A DNA stretch of 64,000 nucleotides from Gammaproteobacteria bacterium (GTDB lineage Bacteria > Pseudomonadota > Gammaproteobacteria > Tenderiales > Tenderiaceae). Positions 36,241-44,491 of this stretch are shown piece after piece. How positions within the stretch are numbered: position 1 is the first letter of the stretch; each line of letters starts with the position of its first letter. The position numbers were made by a program, and so were the translations under genes. The notes under the pieces were generated by a model. It was given only the letters and a program-made list of their open reading frames with translations, was not told the origin of the DNA and ran no database searches. Location: NCBI GenBank assembly GCA_016200485.1, contig JACQEP010000016.1, positions 62,001 to 126,000 of the forward strand, given 5' to 3'.

Positions 36241-37127
36241 TCTGGTGGCGACACGATTGCGGCGTCATAGTCAAAACGGCGGCTGATCGCACCGCTGAAC
36301 TGAAATACATCCAGCAATCGCTCATACGCTGCCCTATTGATTACCGGATCGGCCATCCAACAGCCCAATTGCTGATAAGCAGCAATGGTCGCTGTTAACA
36401 CCGCGTGATCGATGTCCGGGAAAAATCCGGCTTCGGCCTCGCACGCGGCGATTTCTACCGCTGGCGCGCTAATCACATAGGCCTGTGCACGACGATAAGC
36501 ACGCATGAAGGCATGGGCCTTGTCGGTCTGCAACCAATCGCGTCTGGCGCAGAGACTACTGAACGCCACCGGCCCCACGACATCACCGACCGCAGCGACT
36601 ACATGGCCGATACCTTCATGTTGCAACTGCTGCGGCACCGGCCCCTGCATGTGGACATAGTCGGCCTTGCCGTCGCGGAAGGCGCGTTCAATCGCTGTTA
36701 CATCACCGGCATCAATGGCCTCGATGCTGGAGAATTCAACACCCCGCTGCTGCAGCGCATACTTGAACATCGCCAATGGCTGGAAAAAATGATCCACCAA
36801 TACCCGTTTGCCTCGCAACTTATCCCAGGTGAACTTCGTATTCGGCTGACGCCCCGCAATAAAAAAGCCGTCTCGTTCATTGATCTGGGCGAAGTGTACG
36901 ATCTCAAGCAGCACGCCGCGCTCAAGATCGGCAAAGCTGGTCGCCACCGCCGATTGCGCTAAATCGCAACTCCCGTCCATCAAGCTCGCCGGCACCGTAC
37001 GCGAGGGGGTCGCGACGGTGTATCTCGGTTCCAGTCCTTCGGCGGCGAGAAATCCGCCGGCAATGGTCAGCAGTAGCGGACTATAAAACGCCGAGTGACG
37101 TAAGGCCATGATATTTATCTGCGACAT
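36237..37127 (-). CDS. NMT1/THI5-like substrate-binding protein without signal peptide
   Basis: 296 residues. Family features: ALRHSAFYSPLLLTIAGGFL at the N-terminus, DLAQSAVATSFADLERG, and a C-terminal lobe with FMRAYRRAQAYVISA. Such proteins normally bind a small molecule for an ABC importer or form an HMP precursor (Thi5). This one starts directly with the binding-fold strand and has no secretion signal or lipobox, and no permease or ATPase gene is adjacent, so a cytoplasmic sensor or enzyme is possible. It converges on glcF. Upstream it is preceded by the 37249-37352 repeat. Confidence 0.78.
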   Translation of the reverse strand: MSQINIMALRHSAFYSPLLLTIAGGFLAAEGLEPRYTVATPSRTVPASLMDGSCDLAQSAVATSFADLERGVLLEIVHFAQINERDGFFIAGRQPNTKFTWDKLRGKRVLVDHFFQPLAMFKYALQQRGVEFSSIEAIDAGDVTAIERAFRDGKADYVHMQGPVPQQLQHEGIGHVVAAVGDVVGPVAFSSLCARRDWLQTDKAHAFMRAYRRAQAYVISAPAVEIAACEAEAGFFPDIDHAVLTATIAAYQQLGCWMADPVINRAAYERLLDVFQFSGAISRRFDYDAAIVSPPD

Positions 37128-37248
37128 AAGGATATCCTAATCAGGGAATTTACACTGAATACCACCCCCCCCTTTACTAAAGCAATAAAGTGTAAGATAA
37201 ATAGTATCGATAACTTATTAACCCGGTATCTAAATACATTCAAATTCA

Positions 37249-37352
37249 ATCCCCTCCCCCTTGCAAGGGGGAGGGCAAGGGAGGGGGTAGAAGGTTGGAC
37301 ATTTTCAAGCACGTCACCCCCATCCCAACCTTCCCCCTGCAAGGGGGAAGGA
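37249..37352. repeat. Compound palindromic repeat (CCCTCCCCC-TTGCAAG type)
   Basis: The first palindrome at 37252-37275 has arms CCCTCCCCC/GGGGGAGGG around TTGCAA. A second at 37329-37351 has arms CCTTCCCCC/GGGGGAAGG. Between them AAGGTTGG (37291-37298) pairs with CCAACCTT (37325-37332). It is non-coding, lying between the NMT1-like gene and the cNMP-binding gene. Confidence 0.8.
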
Positions 37353-37404
37353 GTGTCAATGCGCTACTATTTACGTGCCGGATCAATAGCTATGGAGGTC
37401 GCCC

Positions 37405-37887
37405 ATGACGAAAACTGCTAATCCTCAGGAAGTCCGCTCTTCCACCCTGGGAGACGAACTCGATAAAAACGAGGCCGTCGAACTGGCCAAGATCATGGGC
37501 GTGCGCCAGATCAAGGACGGCGAACTGCTGATCGCCGAAGGCGGTGCCGCCAATACTTTATTCTTGCTTGCCGAAGGCAAATTAGGTGTCTTTAGCATCA
37601 TCGATGGCGAGGAAGTTGCGGTCTATACCATGAGCAAAGGCGAATGCGCCGGCACTCGCGCCTTCGTCGACCGCACCCCGCGCAAAGCAACCCTGCGCGC
37701 GATTGGCAATGCGACGGTTTACACCCTGGACCCGGCCACATTTGAAACATTGCTGGATTCACAGCCACGCGTGGTCTACAAAGTCATGCGCGCACTGTTC
37801 CGCATCACCCACGCCAATTTGATGCGCATGAACCAGGAAAGCCAGCAGCTCGCCAATTACATCAACAAGACACACGGCCGTTATTGA
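37405..37887 (+). CDS. Cyclic-nucleotide-binding-domain protein without output domain
   Basis: 160 residues. A single Crp/PKA-type cNMP-binding domain covers most of the protein: VRQIKDGELLIAEGGAANTL, LLAEGKLGVFSIIDGEEVAV and the phosphate-binding cassette GECAGTRAFVDRTPRKATLR. No helix-turn-helix follows; the C-terminus is helical (HANLMRMNQESQQLANYINK). It may act as a stand-alone sensor or regulatory subunit. GGAGGT precedes the ATG. There is no evident operon partner. Confidence 0.82.
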   Translation: MTKTANPQEVRSSTLGDELDKNEAVELAKIMGVRQIKDGELLIAEGGAANTLFLLAEGKLGVFSIIDGEEVAVYTMSKGECAGTRAFVDRTPRKATLRAIGNATVYTLDPATFETLLDSQPRVVYKVMRALFRITHANLMRMNQESQQLANYINKTHGRY

Positions 37888-37935
37888 AAGAAGCCTATCA
37901 CGCGGATGGGCTACTGCTACTCTAACAAGCGACTA

Positions 37936-38850
37936 CTAGGCTAACGGCTCCACGCTATATTTCACGTATAACCGATGCTCCGCTCCCGGCGCCAGGGTAA
38001 TCACATCATCTGCGGCATTGGTACTTTCGACACAGAGCATATTCAGATATCCGCTTGCACCAAGATCACCCATTTGATTCGCTTTTTCGAGCCACGGATT
38101 CCAGACCACCGTCGAATGACTGCCACGTTTTGCAATCCGGATCACGCGCCGATATTCCTGATCTTCGATCAAGCAATCCGCCGTTGAATCCAGATAAATG
38201 CGATCCACTTCAGAACCGATGGTGACCGCCCCACTTTGTTGCTTGCGCTGAAAATTTTCGACCTTATCCAGATACGGGCAGTCATCGAGCCCCTGCACCT
38301 TTACTTTGCGTACATCACCCACTTCAAAATAGGTATGTAATGCCTCGCCAATCACTACTGGCATCTTGTCTTCATTACGCGTCAGCAGCACCATTTCCAA
38401 TGCCGCGCCGATCGTAATATGACACTCAACCGGCGTTTCATGTGGCCACAAGGCACGCGTTGCATCACTGGTCATCAGCCGGAAAATCAAACGTGTGCTG
38501 CTCTCCGAAAGCGCCTTGGTTTCAATCACCTCCCACGGCACCGTGCGGGCATAACCATGCGCCGGATAACTGCTCTCACGCGGATGCGCCCCAAACCAGG
38601 GCCAGCAGATAGGCACCCCGCCACGCACCGACTTCCCCGGCGCAAACTTCGCGGCCTTTGACAGCCAAATCACCGGCGGCTGGCCGTGCAATACCCAGGT
38701 CAGTAAATGAGCACCCTGCAGCGCAATCGTCGCTGACGATTTGGCGTTGGTCACCTCCGCCACGACCAGACCACCCGCCCCCTCCTTAAAAATCACTTGT
38801 TCTGCAATCCCATAACGTGCATTCAGCTGCGCTACCGAGGGCATATTCAT
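37936..38850 (-). CDS. D-hexose-6-phosphate mutarotase (YeaD-like)
   Basis: About 304 residues of the galactose mutarotase-like superfamily. Features: GAHLLTWVLHGQPPVIWLSK, VRGGVPICWPWFGAHP, HGYARTVPWEV with the catalytic histidine, and EALHTYFEVGDVRKVKVQGL. It interconverts anomers of glucose-6-phosphate and related hexose phosphates in the cytoplasm. ATG 38850 (MNMPSVAQ) has GAGGAGAAGG upstream; the frame extends to a TTG at 38865 overlapping that site. Confidence 0.9.
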   Translation of the reverse strand: MNMPSVAQLNARYGIAEQVIFKEGAGGLVVAEVTNAKSSATIALQGAHLLTWVLHGQPPVIWLSKAAKFAPGKSVRGGVPICWPWFGAHPRESSYPAHGYARTVPWEVIETKALSESSTRLIFRLMTSDATRALWPHETPVECHITIGAALEMVLLTRNEDKMPVVIGEALHTYFEVGDVRKVKVQGLDDCPYLDKVENFQRKQQSGAVTIGSEVDRIYLDSTADCLIEDQEYRRVIRIAKRGSHSTVVWNPWLEKANQMGDLGASGYLNMLCVESTNAADDVITLAPGAEHRLYVKYSVEPLA

Positions 38851-39021
38851 ATACCTTCTCCTCAAATCAAACCCTGATTATTATGCCAATGAATCATCAA
38901 CCGATGGCGCCAGCATAATATGAACGGTCATGGCACACCAGTCCACGCATAGATCAACCCCTTTCCAGAACACATATGCTGTTTTATCCTTGAGTCCCCC
39001 GACACGGATGCCGCTGCCCGT

Positions 39022-40062
39022 ATGAAACAGGATCACACCATCGCCTTTTCACAAGCCATGAATCATCAGAGCGATGGCCGGCTGAATGAAGCTGTTGATA
39101 TCTATCGCTCTATTCTCTCCCAAACTCCAGATCACATCCCGAGTCTGGAGCAACTCGGTTTGCTGCATATGCAGCGAAAACAATATTTCGAGGCGGAATC
39201 GCTGCTTGGCCGTGCGTCAAGCCTGGATCCCCGCAACCAAAACCTCTGTCTGAATTACGCCCTTTGCAAATTGAATCTCGGCAACCCGACGGAAGCCATC
39301 GCCATTATCGAGCGAGTAATTGTCATCAATCCCGACAATAACGCGGCCAACCTCCTATTATCCAGCATATTACTTCCCGGACCACACTATCTTGAATGCC
39401 TGGATATCTTCCATCGCTGGCTAAAACCAGCGGTATATCTTGAAATCGGGGTGGAAACTGGCCGCTCCATGTCATTGGCCAAACCTCCATCGCAATGCAT
39501 TGGCATTGATCCCGCTCCGCAAATCATCCACCCCTTCGCCGCACTGACACGAATATTTACCCAAACCAGTGACGATTTTTTTGCCCGTGATGATGTCCTG
39601 CAGATTTTTGATCACAACAAGATCGCAATGGCCTTTATCGATGGCCTGCATGTCTTCGAGGCTGTACTCCGTGATTTCATAAACGTGGAGAACCTAGCCA
39701 CAAGAAATTCGGTGATACTGATTCATGACTGCATACCATTGAACGAGATCACCTCCGAACGGGAACGGAAGACCCAGTTCTGGAGCGGGGACACCTGGAA
39801 AATCGTTCCTTGCCTGAAGAAATATCGGCCCGACCTTGCCATCTTCACCTTTCCTGCCCCGCCTACCGGCTTGTGCATCGTCACCAACCTCAACCCAGAC
39901 TCACAGGTTCTAGCCGGCCATTATGCAGCGATAATAAATGAGTATGTTGGCATGAAATACGAACAAATTCGCTCTGACAAAACTACCCTACTGAATATTG
40001 TTGACGTCAACCTGCCGACCATCATACAAACGGTCCGGAATTGCTGGCAGGAAACCCATTGA
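39022..40062 (+). CDS. TPR protein fused to a SAM methyltransferase-like domain
   Basis: 346 residues. Three or so TPR units over ~1-115 (NEAVDIYRSILSQTPDHIPS, EAESLLGRASSLDPRNQNLC, EAIAIIERVIVINPDNNAAN) are followed by a class I methyltransferase-like fold (Methyltransf_24 type): LKPAVYLEIGVETGRSMSLA, CIGIDPAP, AFIDGLHVFEAVLRDF and ILIHDCIPLNE. It probably modifies a glycan or small molecule. It is followed by a glycosyltransferase-like gene after 67 bases and begins a second envelope-type cluster running to 44096. Confidence 0.78.
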   Translation: MKQDHTIAFSQAMNHQSDGRLNEAVDIYRSILSQTPDHIPSLEQLGLLHMQRKQYFEAESLLGRASSLDPRNQNLCLNYALCKLNLGNPTEAIAIIERVIVINPDNNAANLLLSSILLPGPHYLECLDIFHRWLKPAVYLEIGVETGRSMSLAKPPSQCIGIDPAPQIIHPFAALTRIFTQTSDDFFARDDVLQIFDHNKIAMAFIDGLHVFEAVLRDFINVENLATRNSVILIHDCIPLNEITSERERKTQFWSGDTWKIVPCLKKYRPDLAIFTFPAPPTGLCIVTNLNPDSQVLAGHYAAIINEYVGMKYEQIRSDKTTLLNIVDVNLPTIIQTVRNCWQETH

Positions 40063-40129
40063 TTGCACCCATTCCGGGAATCGGGCTATTCTTCACTGTA
40101 ATCACATTCGCTGACCGGACCTGTCACAC

Positions 40130-40975
40130 ATGGCCAGATTTCACATCGCACACATGATTCCTCACCCGCGAGCACACGGTCTTTACGGTTACAAGGAAAT
40201 CATCGAGACCATTTCCTGGGGACTGGAGCAATTGGGACACGAGGTCACTTACGCCGTGAACAATTTCGCCAGCGATGTCACCAACATCGTATTTGGCGCT
40301 CAGGTAACTTCCATCGACGTACTCAAGACTCTGCCGGAACACACCATCATTTACAACTTCGAGCAAATGCGCGGCTTGAGCCCGAACGAAATTAAACCCG
40401 AGGTCAAATATTGCGCCTCGCATTTCAATATCTGGGACTACAGCGCCTCTAACACAGACACCTGGCGCGCCCTTGGCGGCCAGCGTGTCCGCGTCGTTCC
40501 CGTAGGTTATGCGCCAATTCTCAGCAGAATCCCAAAACATAAAACCCAGGACATCGATGTACTGATTTACGGTCTGACCGGCCAGAAACGACTTGGCGCC
40601 TTTCATGCCCTCGCGCAATCCGGGCTAATCGCGTTATTCGTCTGCGGTCTCTACGGCCCAGCCAGAGACGGCCTGATATCCCGTTCGAAAATCGTCTTGA
40701 ACATCAACCTCTACCAACATTCAAAGATTTTTGAAATCGTGCGCGTTTCCTACCTGCTCGCCAATCGAAAGGCCGTTCTGTCGGACCTTGACCCTGATAC
40801 CTACATTGAGAATGACATCAAGAATGGCATCAAATTTTTCACGCCGCAGACCCTGGTGGATGACTGCTACTCACTGCTCGAAAACGAAAGCGATCGCGCC
40901 CGTCTTGAAGAAGCCGGCTTTCAGGCGATATCAAAACGTGATATCAGAGATATATTGCACCAGGCGCTGGAATAA
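40130..40975 (+). CDS. Glycosyltransferase-like protein
   Basis: 281 residues. The N-terminal part starts with a Rossmann-like strand (RFHIAHMIPHPRAHGLYGYK) and the C-terminal part has the GT-B-like region DVLIYGLTGQKRLGAFHALA, SKIVLNINLYQHSKIFEIVR, LSDLDPDTYIENDIKNGIKF and FFTPQTLVDDCYSLLEN. It resembles the C-terminal donor domain of glycosyltransferase family 1/4-like proteins. Substrates are unknown. Confidence 0.72.
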   Translation: MARFHIAHMIPHPRAHGLYGYKEIIETISWGLEQLGHEVTYAVNNFASDVTNIVFGAQVTSIDVLKTLPEHTIIYNFEQMRGLSPNEIKPEVKYCASHFNIWDYSASNTDTWRALGGQRVRVVPVGYAPILSRIPKHKTQDIDVLIYGLTGQKRLGAFHALAQSGLIALFVCGLYGPARDGLISRSKIVLNINLYQHSKIFEIVRVSYLLANRKAVLSDLDPDTYIENDIKNGIKFFTPQTLVDDCYSLLENESDRARLEEAGFQAISKRDIRDILHQALE

Positions 40976-40996
40976 CAAGAATGGTCCCATAAATAC

Positions 40997-41680
40997 CTAT
41001 TTGACGGTAATGGACCCATTCAGTATCCCCGATATGGCGAACAACTTCATGGTCTCCTGCGTCGCCCCTTGAGGGTTGATCAACTCCTCACGACCAAACA
41101 AACGGCCGTTATAAAAGCCGCCCACCTTGCTCAACATCCTGTCCTGAAATTCATGAACATGCCCGGCGTCTTTGATAAACACCGCCACATAATCGTTCCA
41201 GACGTCCTGATTTTGCATTGACGTGTACGCTTCCAGAAGCGCGGGATTGAACCCGGAACGTTTCCCCCACGTCACCAACGCATTGCCACTGTCGGGATAA
41301 AACCGCCAGCAATCGACCGGGTATCGATGGTAATGGCCATTTGACGGGACATTCAGATAAAAGAGGCCATTGGGCTTGAGGATGCGCAAGATCTCGTTAA
41401 ACAACAGCCAGAACATTTCCGAATGTTCGAAGCACGATGAACTGACGACAACATCAACCGAGTCAGCATAAAAAGGAAGGCTATAAGGGTCAGTGAGAAC
41501 CACATCGACTCCATTGCCCACAACAAAATCAACCCCGATATATTTTACATTTTTAGGGCAGACATCGCGCAATGAACCATTCACATTCTGCGAGCCAATC
41601 TCGACAACGTCATAACTGTCGGCACAATTGCCATATGTGTCAAAGAACAATTTTCCATTCACCATTGCCGATGGATGCAT
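40997..41680 (-). CDS. SAM-dependent methyltransferase (Methyltransf_11 type)
   Basis: 227 residues. SAM-binding region YDVVEIGSQNVNGSLRDVCP, acidic loop YIGVDFVVGNGVDVVLTDPY, and the post-motif SVDVVVSSSCFEHSEMFWLL plus ILRILKPNGLFYLNVPSNG are seen. No signal peptide. The position between a glycosyltransferase and a lipoprotein suggests modification of a sugar or lipid head group. It converges on the glycosyltransferase gene. Confidence 0.85.
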   Translation of the reverse strand: MHPSAMVNGKLFFDTYGNCADSYDVVEIGSQNVNGSLRDVCPKNVKYIGVDFVVGNGVDVVLTDPYSLPFYADSVDVVVSSSCFEHSEMFWLLFNEILRILKPNGLFYLNVPSNGHYHRYPVDCWRFYPDSGNALVTWGKRSGFNPALLEAYTSMQNQDVWNDYVAVFIKDAGHVHEFQDRMLSKVGGFYNGRLFGREELINPQGATQETMKLFAISGILNGSITVK

Positions 41681-41771
41681 TTGTCATTCCCCAAGATATT
41701 GTTATCCGCAGATAAGCATAGAAAGCACAACGAGAGGACGCAAAAGGAATCGTGACAAACGCTTTGCCATC

Positions 41772-42239
41772 CTAAAAATTCAATGCCACTCTTTCACTGC
41801 TGATATTATGCCCGACGATCGAAGTTTCCTCTGATCCCACCTCATTGAAGATCGTGAGCGTTTCTTGCACCACACCGGCCTGATCATATTCGGCCTGAAT
41901 ATCAAAAATATAGTAACGCCCGCGCAAAACAGTATTAACTTCATTTCGCTTGATGTGATAGCTCTTGAGCTGGCCAAGCGTTTTATGCTGCTGCTCGACA
42001 TAGGATTTTCGCTCGTCCAACGCGCGCTTGGAAGAATATAACCCCAATACCTTGTTATCATCTTTGCTGAGTTGCGCCTGATAAAACTCCTCAACGACTT
42101 TCTGCGCAACATTGGCATCGGGATTACCTGACCCACAGGCCGCTAGCAACGCTGCAAGAGTGCCCGCCAAGCTGATACGCCAGAACGCATTCCATTTTGG
42201 GGTAATCTCGATATTTATTAAGTTAAAACGCATATCCAT
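41772..42239 (-). CDS. Putative lipoprotein, unknown function
   Basis: 155 residues. An N-terminal extension precedes a hydrophobic stretch and lipobox ISLAGTLAALLAACGSG, so the mature protein starts at the Cys. The mature part (AQKVVEEFYQAQLSKDDNKV, LYSSKRALDERKSYVEQQHK, LRGRYYIFDIQAEYDQAGVV) looks like a small NTF2/DUF4019-like alpha-beta fold. The start codon may be further in than 42239 because the region before the hydrophobic core is long for a lipoprotein signal. The function is unknown. Confidence 0.7.
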   Translation of the reverse strand: MDMRFNLINIEITPKWNAFWRISLAGTLAALLAACGSGNPDANVAQKVVEEFYQAQLSKDDNKVLGLYSSKRALDERKSYVEQQHKTLGQLKSYHIKRNEVNTVLRGRYYIFDIQAEYDQAGVVQETLTIFNEVGSEETSIVGHNISSERVALNF

Positions 42240-42320
42240 TCCCTATTAAAAAGACCTTGCGCTGCTACGCAACGATTAGTTTACAGACCACATGCACAAG
42301 AAATCATACAACAATATGCC

Positions 42321-44096
42321 CTATTTCTCTGCCAATAATTGACGTAAAGGGCCAATATAGGCTTCATAATGCCGCCACCGCTCTTTAGAACGATCGTAGA
42401 CAGGCCGGGAGGCTTGGCCATAGCTGGCGGTAGCAATGGCGCGCTTGGATTCATAAAAGTTCAAGCAGGCATCATCCCAGGGTAAACCGATAAATTCGAC
42501 CATCTTTCGGCTTACGCCTTCGGGATCATCCACCAGCGACTCATATTCAACGTCTAATATTTTTATATTGACTACTTCGCGCCAATGCCGCATCAGCCGT
42601 TGATATTGCCGATAATAATCGGCAAGTGCGGTCAAGTCATAGCTATAGGCATGACCATAATTAAAACGTTGAAAGAAATTGGACAGGCAGGTATCGACCG
42701 GATTCCTCTGACAATGAATAACTCTAGCCTTAGGAAATATTAACGATATCGCGCCCAGATACAAAAAATTTTCGGGCATCTTATCAATCACTCGAATAGC
42801 ATCTTGGCTAATACTCTGGAGGCGACTCAAATATTCGCTCGCTGCAAAATCCAAAACATCAACACCCAAGTCCAGCGGGCTGGAAACAATCGAGGCGCCG
42901 CCATAAAGCCGGCATCGGATATTGGATTTTATATTATCGATGTCATACAGTTCCCCGCCACCCACGACATCAGGGTGCCCCGCGAGAATTTGCTCAACCA
43001 GCGTCGTGCCCGATCTCGGCATACCTACAACAAAAACGGGCCGCTCGCTATTACTATGCGATCGCTTCGCTTGCCGCATGGCGACATGATTGTAACGTTG
43101 AATGATATTGTTCGTGATTTTTTCTACAGGCTCTACCTTAACATGTGGCGCCATGAGTTCATTCGCCAACCGGAAGCAGTCAAATGCTCGATCATAGTTA
43201 TCACGCGAGTCATAAAGGTGTCCCAATTCAAAGAGTATTGTTGCTCGCTCATAGAACACACGCCCCGCATCTGCGGCAAGCGCCTCTAGCCGTTCTATTG
43301 CCTCAGCAATACGGTCATCGCCCTTCCCGGTTCTTGCATATGCAACCGCAACCCCAATATGCCATTTTGTATTTTTAAATATTGGCTCTATGGACTCAAA
43401 GGCATCTTTTTCACGCCGCAAATGCAGTAATGCCTCTGACTTGCCAACCGCGGCATCGACATTGTCTGGCTCATGCTCCATGACATACGAAAAATGTTCG
43501 AGCGCCTTGTCTGGCATGGCACTGTCGATACACGCAAACCCAAGCTTAAGCCGAACATCGTGATCACCCGGATTATGCTGCAGGTAAAAAGCATAAGCCT
43601 TGGCCGCCTCTGCCGGGACGCCTAGCGAGCGCATAAAATCGCCCAGATACCTTGCCAACTCGATATTACGGCTACCCGCCAGCAATGCATCATTATAAAA
43701 CGTGGCGGCCTCGCGAATTAGCTTGAGGGCGTGCGCTACACGGCCAGCAGACTCCAGAGCCTCGACTTTTTTTGGCTGCAAGACACATGCTTGACGATAG
43801 GCATCTAAAGCAGCTTCGTTTTTTTGCTGATGCTCTAGCACTTGGCCTAGCGCCAACCAGGCATCAAACATATTGCCGTCAATTTCAACTGCGTGATGCA
43901 GAGATTTCTCGGCCTCCACTACCGCACCCAAACGCCCTTCAACAACGCCCAGCATGAACCAGCCTTCGGCGTCGCGCGGTGAATAAGCGGTAATTTGTCG
44001 ATAGAGAGCTACCGCTTCCTCTAAACGATTTTCAGATAGTGCCGCCAGCGCTTTCTTCTTTTTCGCTTTGGCGAATGCGTCTGGCTTGCCTTTCAT
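42321..44096 (-). CDS. TPR-sulfotransferase fusion protein
   Basis: 591 residues. TPR repeats over ~1-270 (LEEAVALYRQITAYSPRDAE, EAEKSLHHAVEIDGNMFDAW, KALEHFSYVMEHEPDNVDAA) are followed by a sulfotransferase domain. The PAPS 5' phosphosulfate loop is VVGMPRSGTTLVEQILAGHP and the 3' phosphate-binding region RVIHCQRNPVDTCLSNFFQR. It would transfer sulfate from PAPS to a glycan, peptide or lipid acceptor. It follows the yciA gene by 14 bases on the same strand, so it may be cotranscribed. Sulfation plus TPR-methyltransferase nearby suggests a decorated surface polymer. Confidence 0.85.
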   Translation of the reverse strand: MKGKPDAFAKAKKKKALAALSENRLEEAVALYRQITAYSPRDAEGWFMLGVVEGRLGAVVEAEKSLHHAVEIDGNMFDAWLALGQVLEHQQKNEAALDAYRQACVLQPKKVEALESAGRVAHALKLIREAATFYNDALLAGSRNIELARYLGDFMRSLGVPAEAAKAYAFYLQHNPGDHDVRLKLGFACIDSAMPDKALEHFSYVMEHEPDNVDAAVGKSEALLHLRREKDAFESIEPIFKNTKWHIGVAVAYARTGKGDDRIAEAIERLEALAADAGRVFYERATILFELGHLYDSRDNYDRAFDCFRLANELMAPHVKVEPVEKITNNIIQRYNHVAMRQAKRSHSNSERPVFVVGMPRSGTTLVEQILAGHPDVVGGGELYDIDNIKSNIRCRLYGGASIVSSPLDLGVDVLDFAASEYLSRLQSISQDAIRVIDKMPENFLYLGAISLIFPKARVIHCQRNPVDTCLSNFFQRFNYGHAYSYDLTALADYYRQYQRLMRHWREVVNIKILDVEYESLVDDPEGVSRKMVEFIGLPWDDACLNFYESKRAIATASYGQASRPVYDRSKERWRHYEAYIGPLRQLLAEK

Positions 44097-44110
44097 CTTA
44101 ACGAGCTTTT

Positions 44111-44491
44111 TTAGCTTGGACGGACCGGACGGGGCTGGCGATTTTCATCGACCGCCACGAAGGTCAATGTGGCCTGTGTCACTTTGATGGGAGCTTCAAT
44201 ACGATTACGTTCGGCAAATACTTCTACTTCTATTGTCAACGAAGTATTGCCGATGCGCACTACCTCGGCATAACAGGAAACAAGATCGCCCACAAACACC
44301 GGATGATGAAACTCAAAGGAATTCACGGCTACCGTCACCACGCGCCCCCCCGCGCACCGATAGGCCACCACACTGGCTGCAATATCGACCTGGGACATAA
44401 TCCAGCCGCCAAAAATATCGCCCGTGGCATTGGCGTCCTTGGGCATGGCAACCACGCGTATCGACGGTGACTTTTGGCCGGGGTCCGTCAT
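44111..44491 (-). CDS. yciA: Acyl-CoA thioesterase, YciA-type hotdog
   Basis: 126 residues, hotdog fold. Features: PSIRVVAMPKDANATGDIFG, GWIMSQVDIAASVVAYRCAG and FEFHHPVFVGDLVSCYAEVV. Hydrolyses acyl-CoA thioesters; YciA prefers short to medium chains. The start overlaps the stop of the acyl-CoA synthetase by one base (TAATG), indicating coupling. Confidence 0.9.
   Translation of the reverse strand: MTDPGQKSPSIRVVAMPKDANATGDIFGGWIMSQVDIAASVVAYRCAGGRVVTVAVNSFEFHHPVFVGDLVSCYAEVVRIGNTSLTIEVEVFAERNRIEAPIKVTQATLTFVAVDENRQPRPVRPS

Noticed and set aside
37115-37342. Minus-strand frame through the compound palindrome
   Set aside because: Its translation is mostly repeat sequence and lacks a ribosome site; the region is best explained as a repeat.
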